In this document: positions 1 to 6,644 of the stretch, piece after piece
Layout: each line of letters begins with the position of its first letter
Position numbering within the stretch: the stretch's first letter is position 1
Assembly (NCBI GenBank): GCA_032230565.1
Contig: JAVXWL010000254.1
Coordinates: 1 to 6,854, forward strand
Length of the DNA: 6,854 bases
DNA from: GCA-003244245 sp032230565
GTDB taxonomy: Bacteria > Actinomycetota > Actinomycetes > Mycobacteriales > Pseudonocardiaceae
Direction: 5' to 3'
Translations under genes and position numbers: made by a program
Notes under the pieces: generated by a model
Seen by the model: the letters and a program-made list of their open reading frames with translations, nothing else
The model's database searches: none
Told to the model about the DNA's origin: nothing

Positions 1-3000
1 GTGGGCGGCGCCAAGCGCCCGTACCTGCTCGTCGCCATGAAAGAGCAAGCTTGTCGCGTGTTTGGAGAACTCCGGCGCGGCGGTGGCGACCGCGATGACA
101 GTGAGGGCGCCTAGTTGGCGGGTTCGAGGGCGGTCGTCGTGCAGCAGCCGTGCGGCTGACGCCATCGCGTGGTCCACGAAGGCCCGGTCCGCGTCGGTCA
201 CCTGGCCGTCCGCGTGAGATGCGGCGAATGCCTTCGCGGATGTCACCAGTGCAGATGCTGCGAGGTCACGTCCACCGGTGCTGAATCGTGTCCGACTCAA
301 TGGGTTGTCCGTACTTATCTCCCACAGGTCTGTCTCCGAGAGCTGCGGCGCTTGGTGCACCGCAGCCAGGCGGTGCGCGAGCTGCCCGGCGACGGTCGGC
401 GGGAGTCGGTTTACGAGGCGATGTAGGGCGGACACGGCCTGCGCACGGGACGCCGCGCCGTCGCGCTCGTCTTCGGCCATGGCAGTCAGCTGCATCGCGA
501 TGGCGATGGTCAAATCGCCGGGCGGGCCTGCGGCGGTCAGCGCTGCGTCGTCCGGGATGGTTGGCGTAGCGTTGTGGACAACGGGAGTGGGGGCGTCGGC
601 CGGTTGCGATGTGTTGTTTTCGGCCGCGTTCTGCGGGGCTCCTGTGTCGGGCGCTTCTCCGGGGCTGGCTTCGCTCCCAGTTATGAGCGAGGTCGAGCGC
701 ACGATTCCGCCTGCGGGTCGAGCCTTATCGGAGACGAGCTCGGTAGGCGGAACATCGACAAGCTCGTCGGCGTCAAGCAGCGCGAGGAGCAGGTCGACCG
801 TCGTGGACTCCTGCGTCCCGATCGTCGTGGTGGTGCGCTCAATCCCGATGGGTCGGCGCAGCAGTGCGGCACACGCACGGCGGGCAGCGAGCTGTACTAC
901 GCCGGATCTGTCGCGCCAGCGCGCTAGGACCTTGACCGCGTCGGAACGTCCCTCGTCCGCTAGGGCGACGACCGCAGCACGGAGCGGTGTCCGGGCCGCG
1001 GCCGGGATGTGCTGCACCAAGGCCCACAAGTTGTAGGGCGGCTCCGGGAGGCGAAGCATCCTCGCTAGTGCATCGGCGAGATCCTGACGGCGGGTCTCGA
1101 CGGCCCAGTAGGTCTGGACGAGCAGGTCCGCGAGGGTATCAGTCGCACCCGTGTTGGCCGTTAGGGCGGGACCGGCTGCCGCGAGGATCCCGTCGACGGC
1201 CGTCTCGGGGATTCGCACGCCAAATGAGGCGATGGCCTTTAACGCGTCGAGTTGCGGAAACGGGTCCCACGAGGGCACCCCCCACAGTCCGTCGGCGGCC
1301 TGCAGCAGCATCTCGACCAACTCGACGACGTCATGGTCGTGGACGTTGGCGGCTTGTGCGCCGATGACCTGGATCGCTGCCGCGCGTCGACGGCGAACCG
1401 CAGACGAGGTCCACACACGGACGTTGACGGGCTCGGGCAACACCGCGGCGAGCTCGGCAGCCTTCTTCGCCTTACCGGCGGCGACGTAGGACTCGACGGC
1501 CGCAGCCGGGTGTCCCCCAGCCGCAAGTACGTCGCCGAACAACGCCAAGGCGAGCAGCTCCTCCTGCAGATGGCCGGCGAGGCGGCCCTCCCATAGATAG
1601 CGGCGCGTGTCGCCCAAGGCATCGGGAAGTTTGTCGTTGTGCGCTGCCTCTAGCGCGGCGAGGGCCGGATCATGGGCGCCAGCGAGCAGGCGCCTACGGT
1701 TGGGCAGCGCGCTTGTGACGACATCCAGACCTGGCAGCATCAACTCACCGCTATCCGCGGTGAGAAGCCGTGATGCGCGCATGGCAGCGCGCACGTCGCC
1801 ATAGAAGCCGTCCTCGCTGCTGGCGAGAATCGACTGGCGCCACAGATTGTCAGCCCTGTCGACGTCACCTCGGATTGCGAACGCGTACGCCGCGCGCGAC
1901 GTGACGAGACCGCGGGCGTGTTGGACGCGGCCGGCGAGCGCGTCGCCGATGAGTGTGCTGTAAGCGACGTCGACGTCGCAGGGGTTGGCGTCCACGCTCA
2001 AGGCCGCATCGGCGACCGCGCAGCGAAGCCGCGCCCGGACTACGACATTGGAGCTGTCTGACGTGGCGGCGAGATCACGCAGCTCAGCCAGTAATCCGGC
2101 GGTATCCGCATCGACATCGACCACGGTCGAGCGTGCTGGGACGAAGTCGTACAGGCCGTCGACCAACGCCTGCTCCATCACTAGGCAGCACAACAGCGCA
2201 GCATGCGGGTCGCCCGCCGCTGCCAGTACCCGAAGTGCTGGCACCGTTGTTGGGAGGTCGCTGCCCCGCTCGTACCACTCGGCGAGAGCCGTGAGAACCG
2301 ACAACTTGGCCTGATGGACGGCATCGAGCGCGGGCATCATCTCCCGGAGCTCCTGACGCACCGAGCGGGCGAAGACGAAGTCCTCGCCGGCGAGCACTCG
2401 ATCGAGAGCCAGGTCGAACAAGATTGAGAACGCTGCGCCCTGGTCGCCTCCGGCCCGTGCGGATTTGGCCTGCCGCCTGCGCATCATTGCTGCGTGGCCT
2501 GGGAAATTGCCGTCCTTAAGTTCCCACGCGACTACGCCGTATAGGCGGGCTGCGGCTAGCGCGTCCGTCGCCTCATAGGTCATCGCGTCGGCTTCAAGCG
2601 AGTCGAGGCGCAGCACGGCGACCGGGTCCTCGACTAGGCCCAGCGATTTCGGGGCTGCAGGGTCCGGCGGGCCGGGGTCGAAGCCGCACCACGCCTTAGC
2701 CCACTGCGGGCCGAAGACCGCATACACCAGGTTCGGTGCATCCCGCAGCTTCCGGCCCAGCGCCTCGGCGCCCCAAACCTCAATCTCCAGGTCACCGTCG
2801 TACTCGTCCTGCAGCTCGACTAGTGCGTCGACGTTGCCGGTGTCACGGTCCAGCTGTGCGGACGTCACGAGCACGAAGCGGCGAGGATCGAACCACCGCG
2901 TATCGCCCCCGTAGCCAGCTGGTCGCGGGAATCCCGCATACTCCGTGACGCCCTCTCGCATCTTCTTGCCCGTGAGCTGCTCGTACCTCTTCACCTGGTA

Positions 3001-3369
3001 CAGCGAGCGGCTCCCGGTCCTGTCGCGCTCGATAATGTCGAGACCATGCTGCTTCTGACCCAGCCGGCCGTAGAACTGAGCACCGCGGTTGTCCTGCCTG
3101 CTGACGATCTCGGCTACCACACGCTCAAGCACCCCAGGCTCCAGCGACGACAGCGGAAGCAGAGTGGGGTTTTGCATCGGCACGGGCAGCGGCGCCGTCT
3201 GCATATGCCGCCCCAGCTGCGCCAATGTCAGCACCACTAGGTCAGCACCAAGCGCCGCCTGAGCGTTCTTCTCCATCTGGTCAGTCACGCCCGCGGTTGG
3301 ATACGCATCTGGTCTCGACGCACTCGGGTCTCCGGCGGCACTACCCGAGCCGTCAGTATCGGCAGACAC
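1..3369 (-). CDS. Large Mrr-like (PD-(D/E)XK) nuclease with C-terminal helical-repeat solenoid, partial (3' end outside window)
   Basis: The frame has no stop from the GTG at 3369 to base 1, giving 1123 residues with the C-terminus missing. Residues 1-31 are a Ser/Gly/Asp-rich leader. Residues about 76-230 look like a restriction-endonuclease fold: an acidic helix (E82/E87), then YGRLGQKQHGLD at 100-111, then YQVK at 124-127. D111, Q125 and K127 would be the catalytic core, in the variant where Q replaces the usual D/E, as in Mrr-type nucleases. The domain seems to end at a hydrophobic/aromatic stretch at 214-228. Residues about 235-885 are helical, with a TPR-like unit near 605-640 and HEAT-like helices near 800-840. 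Residues about 890-955 are a Pro/Ala/Thr-rich linker, followed by more HEAT-like helices up to the edge. I see no Walker A, transmembrane segment or methylase motif. Codon use is looser than in ssd (CTA, AGG, GTA, ATA occur). The role is inferred: DNA cleavage in defence, with the solenoid as sensor or partner-binding surface. The open frame is near certain, the nuclease domain probable, the defence role plausible. Confidence 0.85.
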   Translation of the reverse strand, partial: MSADTDGSGSAAGDPSASRPDAYPTAGVTDQMEKNAQAALGADLVVLTLAQLGRHMQTAPLPVPMQNPTLLPLSSLEPGVLERVVAEIVSRQDNRGAQFYGRLGQKQHGLDIIERDRTGSRSLYQVKRYEQLTGKKMREGVTEYAGFPRPAGYGGDTRWFDPRRFVLVTSAQLDRDTGNVDALVELQDEYDGDLEIEVWGAEALGRKLRDAPNLVYAVFGPQWAKAWCGFDPGPPDPAAPKSLGLVEDPVAVLRLDSLEADAMTYEATDALAAARLYGVVAWELKDGNFPGHAAMMRRRQAKSARAGGDQGAAFSILFDLALDRVLAGEDFVFARSVRQELREMMPALDAVHQAKLSVLTALAEWYERGSDLPTTVPALRVLAAAGDPHAALLCCLVMEQALVDGLYDFVPARSTVVDVDADTAGLLAELRDLAATSDSSNVVVRARLRCAVADAALSVDANPCDVDVAYSTLIGDALAGRVQHARGLVTSRAAYAFAIRGDVDRADNLWRQSILASSEDGFYGDVRAAMRASRLLTADSGELMLPGLDVVTSALPNRRRLLAGAHDPALAALEAAHNDKLPDALGDTRRYLWEGRLAGHLQEELLALALFGDVLAAGGHPAAAVESYVAAGKAKKAAELAAVLPEPVNVRVWTSSAVRRRRAAAIQVIGAQAANVHDHDVVELVEMLLQAADGLWGVPSWDPFPQLDALKAIASFGVRIPETAVDGILAAAGPALTANTGATDTLADLLVQTYWAVETRRQDLADALARMLRLPEPPYNLWALVQHIPAAARTPLRAAVVALADEGRSDAVKVLARWRDRSGVVQLAARRACAALLRRPIGIERTTTTIGTQESTTVDLLLALLDADELVDVPPTELVSDKARPAGGIVRSTSLITGSEASPGEAPDTGAPQNAAENNTSQPADAPTPVVHNATPTIPDDAALTAAGPPGDLTIAIAMQLTAMAEDERDGAASRAQAVSALHRLVNRLPPTVAGQLAHRLAAVHQAPQLSETDLWEISTDNPLSRTRFSTGGRDLAASALVTSAKAFAASHADGQVTDADRAFVDHAMASAARLLHDDRPRTRQLGALTVIAVATAAPEFSKHATSLLFHGDEQVRALGAAH

Positions 3370-3373
3370 TGCA

Positions 3374-3381
3374 CTCCTCTC
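3374..3381 (-). promoter_or_regulatory. Ribosome binding site that fixes the GTG start of the nuclease gene
   Basis: The minus strand reads GAGAGGAG, followed by TGCA and then GTG at 3369. This is the only strong purine-rich site near the 5' end of the frame. The next in-frame ATG, at 3276, has no such site upstream. I therefore chose GTG 3369, which adds 31 low-complexity residues to the shorter alternative. The frame stays open upstream to a stop at 3549-3547, so longer GTG starts are possible but unsupported. Confidence 0.65.
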
Positions 3382-3460
3382 GCCGCACTGCCCTACACCA
3401 CCGAACTGTCTCAGCGGCACCAGAGCCTCAAGAGCCGTCGACCATCTCAACAGATCAACA

Positions 3461-3497
3461 GTGCCGATCGATGGTGGGATCCCACACGCATCGGCAC
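3461..3497. repeat. 37-bp nested dyad upstream of the nuclease gene
   Basis: Outer arms GTGCCGAT (3461-3468) and ATCGGCAC (3490-3497) are perfect inverted repeats. They enclose a perfect 12-bp palindrome, GTGGGATCCCAC (3474-3485), with nearly the same centre. The element lies 92-128 bp upstream of the GTG start. It could be an operator for a dimeric regulator or, as RNA, a strong hairpin in the leader. No T-run follows on either strand, so it is not a classical terminator. Confidence 0.55.
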
Positions 3498-3582
3498 CAC
3501 GACGCGGATGCCCGCGAATCGGCCTGTACGACACTGCCACACCGATTCACCGCGCAATGGGGCCGCAACCCGCTCCACGTCC

Positions 3583-3600
3583 ACTCATCGGTAGATGAGT
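3583..3600. repeat. Inverted repeat, 7-bp arms with 4-base spacer
   Basis: ACTCATC (3583-3589) and GATGAGT (3594-3600) are perfect inverted repeats around GGTA. They lie about 215 bp upstream of the nuclease start, in the gene-free spacer. An operator half-site pair is possible; nothing else identifies it. Confidence 0.4.
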
Positions 3601-3643
3601 ACGTTGCAGTGATCACCTGCGTCCGGAGCCAACCCGAGATACG

Positions 3644-3663
3644 ATCCGGCCGCGAGGCCGGAT
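3644..3663. repeat. GC-rich hairpin, 8-bp stem with GCGA tetraloop
   Basis: ATCCGGCC (3644-3651) and GGCCGGAT (3656-3663) form a perfect stem closed by GCGA, a GNRA-type loop on the plus strand. No T-run follows on either side. It might act as a U-tract-less terminator for transcription coming from the truncated tadA on the minus strand, which would insulate the nuclease gene. This is a guess from position. Confidence 0.4.
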
Positions 3664-3718
3664 GGTCCACGAAGGAGTGCTGGGCTCGCCACCGTCGAAC
3701 CGAGACCGACCAACGACC

Positions 3719-4402
3719 TCACCGCAAGCTCAGCCCGTGTCTAAGAATCACCCAATAGGTGTGTCTCAAGTCGAGAGTCGTGTTTCCACTACCGGTACCG
3801 CCGACGACGAGGAAGGCCAGCCGGGCGGCGACGATGGTGCGCAGCAGCCTGCCGGCCTCGGGCGACACGCTGCCCACCGCCTGTAGCGCGTCGAGGCCAT
3901 GGGTGGTGGGCCGAAGCACGCGCAGTGAGATGCAGGTGCAGCCGGTCGCGATCGGCGGTAGCACGGCGTGCAACCGGACACCGCCCGGCAGCGCCGCATC
4001 GACATAGGGCGATGCATCATCGAGGCGTCGCCCGGCGGCCAGTGCAAGGCGCTGCGCCAACCTGCGCACGGCATCTGCATCAGCGAAGCGCACCTCGGTG
4101 CGGCGCAACTCGCCAGCCTGCTCGATCCACACCTGATCAGGTCCGCTGACCAGCACATCGGTGGTCTCCGAGTCGGCCAGCAGCGATTCCAGCGGACCGG
4201 CCCCAATGAGTTCGCGCTGCAACTCGCGCATCGCCGAAAGCACCTGCAGATCGGCCAGCACACCATCGGAGTCGGCCCGCACCGCGGCAGCTACCGCCCC
4301 CGGAGAGACCGCCACGCCAGCGGCCGCCAGCCGGTTGCGCACCCGGTCGACCAACTGCCCGGACAGTGCCGGGGCTGCGGCCTGGCGCCCTGACGTGGTC
4401 AC
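3719..4402 (-). pseudogene. tadA: tadA/cpaF-like secretion ATPase, truncated in its Walker A loop
   Basis: Intact homologues are type II/IV secretion ATPases that power Flp (tad) pilus assembly at the inner face of the membrane. In M. tuberculosis the equivalent, Rv3659c, is about 350 residues from memory. Here only 227 residues remain. Residues about 50-200 match the family's N-terminal part, including the GAGPLESLL and TDVLVSGPDQVWIE stretches and the helix-rich RLAQRLALAAGRRLD segment. Homology ends at the P-loop, residues 201-210 (GGTGSGNTTL), where the catalytic lysine is N207. It is followed by 17 unrelated residues and a TGA. The Walker B, Asp box and His box are all missing, so the product cannot hydrolyse ATP. 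The GTG start at 4402 overlaps the ssd stop by four bases (GTGA), showing the original translational coupling. Insertion of the left-hand accessory segment is the likely cause. The start and homology are clear; the mechanism is inferred. Confidence 0.85.
3737..3770. repeat. Direct repeat plus small dyad near the tadA breakpoint, possible element end
   Basis: GTGTCT occurs at 3737-3742 (followed by AAG) and again at 3761-3766 (followed by CAAG), 24 bp apart. They flank a small dyad, CACC (3749-3752) and GGTG (3758-3761). This lies just outside the point where TadA homology ends (about 3773-3784), where the terminus of an inserted element or a recombination site would be expected. I could not match it to a known insertion-sequence end, and the other end is outside the window. 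Confidence 0.3.
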
Positions 4403-5508
4403 GCTGCCGCGCCCAGGGACCGGTTGGGATCGTCGAGTATCACCAGTACCCGGCGGGCGGCGGTGGCCAGCGGTCCCCGGGACCGGCCCGGCATCGCACC
4501 GCGATCCAGTGCGCCGGCCAAGCCGGGCTGTGGGCGCATGGCTGCGAGCAGCGGAAGGTCCAGAGCCCGGCTGATGTCAGTGGGAGTGATCCCACCCGGC
4601 GCCGGTCCTCGCACCACCAACTGCAACGAAACCCCGTAGCGCCGCACGCGGGCCACCACCGCCGCCGCGGCAGCACAGGCCCGGACCTCTGCCGGCACGA
4701 TCAGCACCGCCAGATCCGCCGACTCCAGCGCAGCGGTACCCGGCTCGCAGGGGTACCTGGGCACATCACAGACCACTGTCTCGCCAGCGCGTCGTCCGGC
4801 ACCGCACACCGTGCGCACCGCGACGCCGTCGGGTACTGAACCGTCCCGATCGCGGTTCGGCCGATCGCAGTCCGCCCGGCCGTGCTCCGGCCGGCCGTAC
4901 GATAGAACCGTCAGTCCGCCGCGACCACCCACACGCGGCGTGGGCAGGGCAGCGTGCAGTGCGGCGGCCGGCACCCGACCACCCCCGAGCGCGAGCCCGG
5001 ACCACCGCAACCCGTCCATCTTCTCGGCGCCCAGGGCAAGATCCAGACCGCCACCCAGGGCATCGCAGTCAACCAGCATGGCGTGGCGTCCCGACTCCGC
5101 AACCGCAACCGCGACGGCGGTCGCGAATACCGATGCCCCGGCGCCGCCGCGGCCACCGAGCACCGCCAGCACTCGTCCCGGATCGGGCGGCGACTCCACC
5201 GCATCGGCCAACGCGCCCACCAGCCAGGCTTCGGCGTCCGGCAACATCGCCACGTGCTGGGCACCGACCGCGACCGCAGACCGCCACACTTCCGGGTCGT
5301 CGTCCGCCGAGACGATCACCACACCGTCTCTGCGGGGTAGGCCAGAGCTGGCGGTAGCCCTCGCTGCGTCGATGTCCAGCAGGATCAGAGTGGCGCAGTT
5401 CCACTGTTCGCGGGCCGTGGCGAGGTCGGTGACCCGCTGCGGATCACACCCCGCGGCCGCCGCAAGCCGGGTGACCTCGTCGGCCAGCCCACCTGGCGTC
5501 ATCACCAT
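4399..5508 (-). CDS. ssd: Septum site determining protein Ssd (MinD/CpaE-like)
   Basis: A 369-residue protein of the ParA/MinD superfamily, matching the mycobacterial Rv3660c type in sequence and in neighbours. In that family Ssd is reported to influence septum formation and cell length; CpaE-like proteins also act in tad-pilus assembly and polarity, which fits its place at the head of the tad genes. Residues about 1-110 form a receiver-like N-terminal domain. A deviant P-loop, GGRGGAGAS, lies at 118-126 and lacks the lysine usual in MinD; Rv3660c has the same form. LVDCDALGGGLDL at 145-157 is the switch/Walker-B-like region, VVCDVP lies at 245-250, and VRACAAAAAVVARV near 275-288. The start is ATG 5508, chosen by alignment with remembered homologues; GTG 5505 and ATG 5502 are alternatives and none has a strong ribosome site. 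The frame is also open upstream to 6039, but that part is antisense to the HAD gene. The 3' end overlaps the tadA start by four bases. Confidence 0.85.
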   Translation of the reverse strand: MVMTPGGLADEVTRLAAAAGCDPQRVTDLATAREQWNCATLILLDIDAARATASSGLPRRDGVVIVSADDDPEVWRSAVAVGAQHVAMLPDAEAWLVGALADAVESPPDPGRVLAVLGGRGGAGASVFATAVAVAVAESGRHAMLVDCDALGGGLDLALGAEKMDGLRWSGLALGGGRVPAAALHAALPTPRVGGRGGLTVLSYGRPEHGRADCDRPNRDRDGSVPDGVAVRTVCGAGRRAGETVVCDVPRYPCEPGTAALESADLAVLIVPAEVRACAAAAAVVARVRRYGVSLQLVVRGPAPGGITPTDISRALDLPLLAAMRPQPGLAGALDRGAMPGRSRGPLATAARRVLVILDDPNRSLGAAA

Positions 5509-5644
5509 GATCGGCTGCCGGCCAGCCGTGCGCCCACCGCTTGTCTGCACTGTTGCCCCCAGAGTTACCGCCCCGCGCTTGCGGCGGCGTCCGGTGCCAC
5601 TGTCATTGCGCCGGGTTGCCCAGGCCAGCAGTTCATGATCGACC

Positions 5645-5653
5645 TGTGGATAA
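5645..5653 (-). promoter_or_regulatory. DnaA box 1
   Basis: The plus strand reads TGTGGATAA, the exact reverse complement of the classical DnaA box TTATCCACA. It lies in the spacer between the divergent ssd and HAD genes, 18 bp before a second identical copy. Confidence 0.65.
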
Positions 5654-5662
5654 CAGGAGCAC

Positions 5663-5671
5663 TGTGGATAA
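5663..5671 (-). promoter_or_regulatory. DnaA box 2
   Basis: A second perfect TGTGGATAA in the same orientation, 18 bp from the first. The flanking bases also match, so the shared core is CTGTGGATAAC. It overlaps the region where the -35 element of the HAD promoter would lie, so DnaA binding could affect transcription of either divergent gene. Confidence 0.65.
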
Positions 5672-5689
5672 CCCGCAGACGTGGCCTCA

Positions 5690-5695
5690 TATGCT
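5690..5695 (+). promoter_or_regulatory. Probable -10 box of a leaderless HAD-gene promoter
   Basis: TATGCT fits the mycobacterial TANNNT -10 pattern. A transcription start six to eight bases downstream would fall at 5702-5704, on or next to the GTG start codon, predicting a leaderless mRNA, which is common in mycobacteria. No good -35 is present at 17-18 bp; DnaA box 2 lies about there. Confidence 0.5.
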
Positions 5696-5703
5696 GGCCA
5701 ACT

Positions 5704-6510
5704 GTGAGCTCTCCCAGCCCGGCTGCCTCGGGCATCGCGGCATTCTTCGACCTGGACAAGACCATCATCGCCAAGTCCAGTGCGTTTGTGTTCTCCCGCG
5801 CGTTCTTCCAGGAAGGTCTGATCAACCGGCGCGCGGTCCTGAAGAGTACTTACGCCCAGTTCATGTACTTGCTGGCCGGAGCTGACACCGAGCAGATGGA
5901 ACGCATGCGGGCGCATATCACCGCGCAATGCACCGGCTGGGACATCGCCCAGGTGACAGCGATCGTCGAGGAGACCCTGCACGACGTCGTGGATCCGCTG
6001 GTGTACGCCGAGGCGACCGAGCTGATCGCCGCGCACCACCGCCGGGGCGAGGACATCATCGTGGTGTCAGCGTCTGGCGTCGAGGTGGTAGCGCCGATCG
6101 CCAAGATGATCGGCGCGACGCACACCGTGGCCACCAGGATGGGGACCCACGACGGTCGGTACACCGGCGACGTCGAGTTCTACTGCGCGGGCGAGAACAA
6201 GGCGCTGGCCGCGCGGCGGCTGGCCGAGGAGCAGGGTTACGACATGCAACGTTGCCACGCCTACTCCGACTCGATCACGGATCTGCCGCTACTGGAGGCG
6301 GTCGGCCACCCGACGGCGGTGAACCCGGATCGGGCGCTGCGCCGCGAGGCCGTTGCGCGGGGCTGGCCGGTGCTCGCATTCTCCAACCCGGTCTCACTAC
6401 GGACCCGGATTCCGGCACCCTCCGGTGCACAGATCGCCGCAGCTGTCGGTTTGGGAGCAGCGGCCGCGGCTGGCGTCGCCTGGTACGGATTACGGCGACG
6501 GCAGCGTTGA
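5704..6510 (+). CDS. HAD-superfamily IB phosphatase (SerB-like), C-terminal membrane anchor
   Basis: A 268-residue protein of the Rv3661 type. Members are annotated as phosphoserine-phosphatase-like hydrolases; the true substrate is not shown by the sequence. All four HAD motifs are present: motif I FDLDKT at 15-20 (nucleophile D16, acid/base D18), motif II with S122 in VVSASG, motif III with K166 in GENKA, and motif IV YSDSITD at 187-193 (D189, D193 for magnesium). The helical cap lies between motifs I and II. Residues about 243-261 form an Ala/Gly-rich hydrophobic helix followed by RRRQR, which suggests a C-terminal membrane anchor with the enzyme in the cytoplasm. The start chosen is GTG 5704, because the peptide from there (SSPSPAASG) resembles homologue N-termini. 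The upstream ATG at 5635 would translate straight through both DnaA boxes and the -10 box. The gene is divergent from ssd and appears intact. Confidence 0.88.
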   Translation: MSSPSPAASGIAAFFDLDKTIIAKSSAFVFSRAFFQEGLINRRAVLKSTYAQFMYLLAGADTEQMERMRAHITAQCTGWDIAQVTAIVEETLHDVVDPLVYAEATELIAAHHRRGEDIIVVSASGVEVVAPIAKMIGATHTVATRMGTHDGRYTGDVEFYCAGENKALAARRLAEEQGYDMQRCHAYSDSITDLPLLEAVGHPTAVNPDRALRREAVARGWPVLAFSNPVSLRTRIPAPSGAQIAAAVGLGAAAAAGVAWYGLRRRQR

Positions 6511-6609
6511 GCCGGGTCCGCTCAACGGGTCTGCACTTAGCGCAGACGAGTGATTCCGACCCATTATTTGTACGGTACGTAATCAAAGTGCAGTGCCTGA
6601 TCGGGCCTC

Positions 6610-6638
6610 TTGCTGAGCCCCCGGTCACGGAGTAGACA
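6610..6638 (+). promoter_or_regulatory. Promoter of the Ms1-like small RNA
   Basis: A -35 TTGCTG (6610-6615) and a -10 TAGACA (6633-6638) are separated by exactly 17 bp, the best sigma-70/SigA-type promoter pair found in the window. The predicted transcription start is near 6645. The 99 bases between the HAD stop and this promoter hold no gene, only an AT-richer patch (6559-6585) that could act as an upstream element. Confidence 0.6.
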
Positions 6639-6644
6639 TGTCTT

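Larger units (their letters stand above)
3370..3718. other. Gene-free spacer between the nuclease gene and the broken tadA
   Basis: These 349 bases hold no reading frame that I believe: the short frames on both strands lack ribosome sites and recognisable protein sequence. The spacer contains three perfect inverted repeats, annotated separately, and must carry the nuclease promoter, although no convincing -35/-10 pair was found on the minus strand. No tRNA, integrase or transposase remnant was recognised. It probably belongs to the inserted segment rather than to the tad locus. Confidence 0.6.

Noticed and set aside
278..1036. Plus-strand frame of 252 codons
   Set aside because: It is a shadow of the long minus-strand nuclease frame; its Ser/Ala/Arg-rich composition is an artefact of GC-rich antisense reading.
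1..3369. STAND/AAA NTPase, helicase or methylase domain in the large protein
   Set aside because: I looked for Walker A/B, DEAD-type and SAM-binding motifs in the translation and found none in the visible part.
3276..3369. ATG 3276 as the nuclease start
   Set aside because: It lacks a ribosome site, whereas the GTG at 3369 has GAGAGGAG directly upstream; it remains a fallback.
3455..3670. Minus-strand 71-codon frame in the spacer, possible antitoxin or small partner
   Set aside because: It has no Shine-Dalgarno sequence, runs through two of the dyads, and has an unconvincing composition.
3225..3758. Plus-strand frame of 177 codons
   Set aside because: It overlaps the nuclease start antisense, has no ribosome site and has a low-complexity His/Arg/Ser composition typical of a shadow frame.
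5635..5703. Earlier ATG start for the HAD protein
   Set aside because: The added residues run through the two DnaA boxes and the -10 box and do not resemble the family; GTG 5704 fits better.
5509..6039. Upstream extension of the ssd frame (176 further residues)
   Set aside because: It is antisense to the HAD gene, has no similarity to Ssd N-termini, and would place the ssd start inside another gene.
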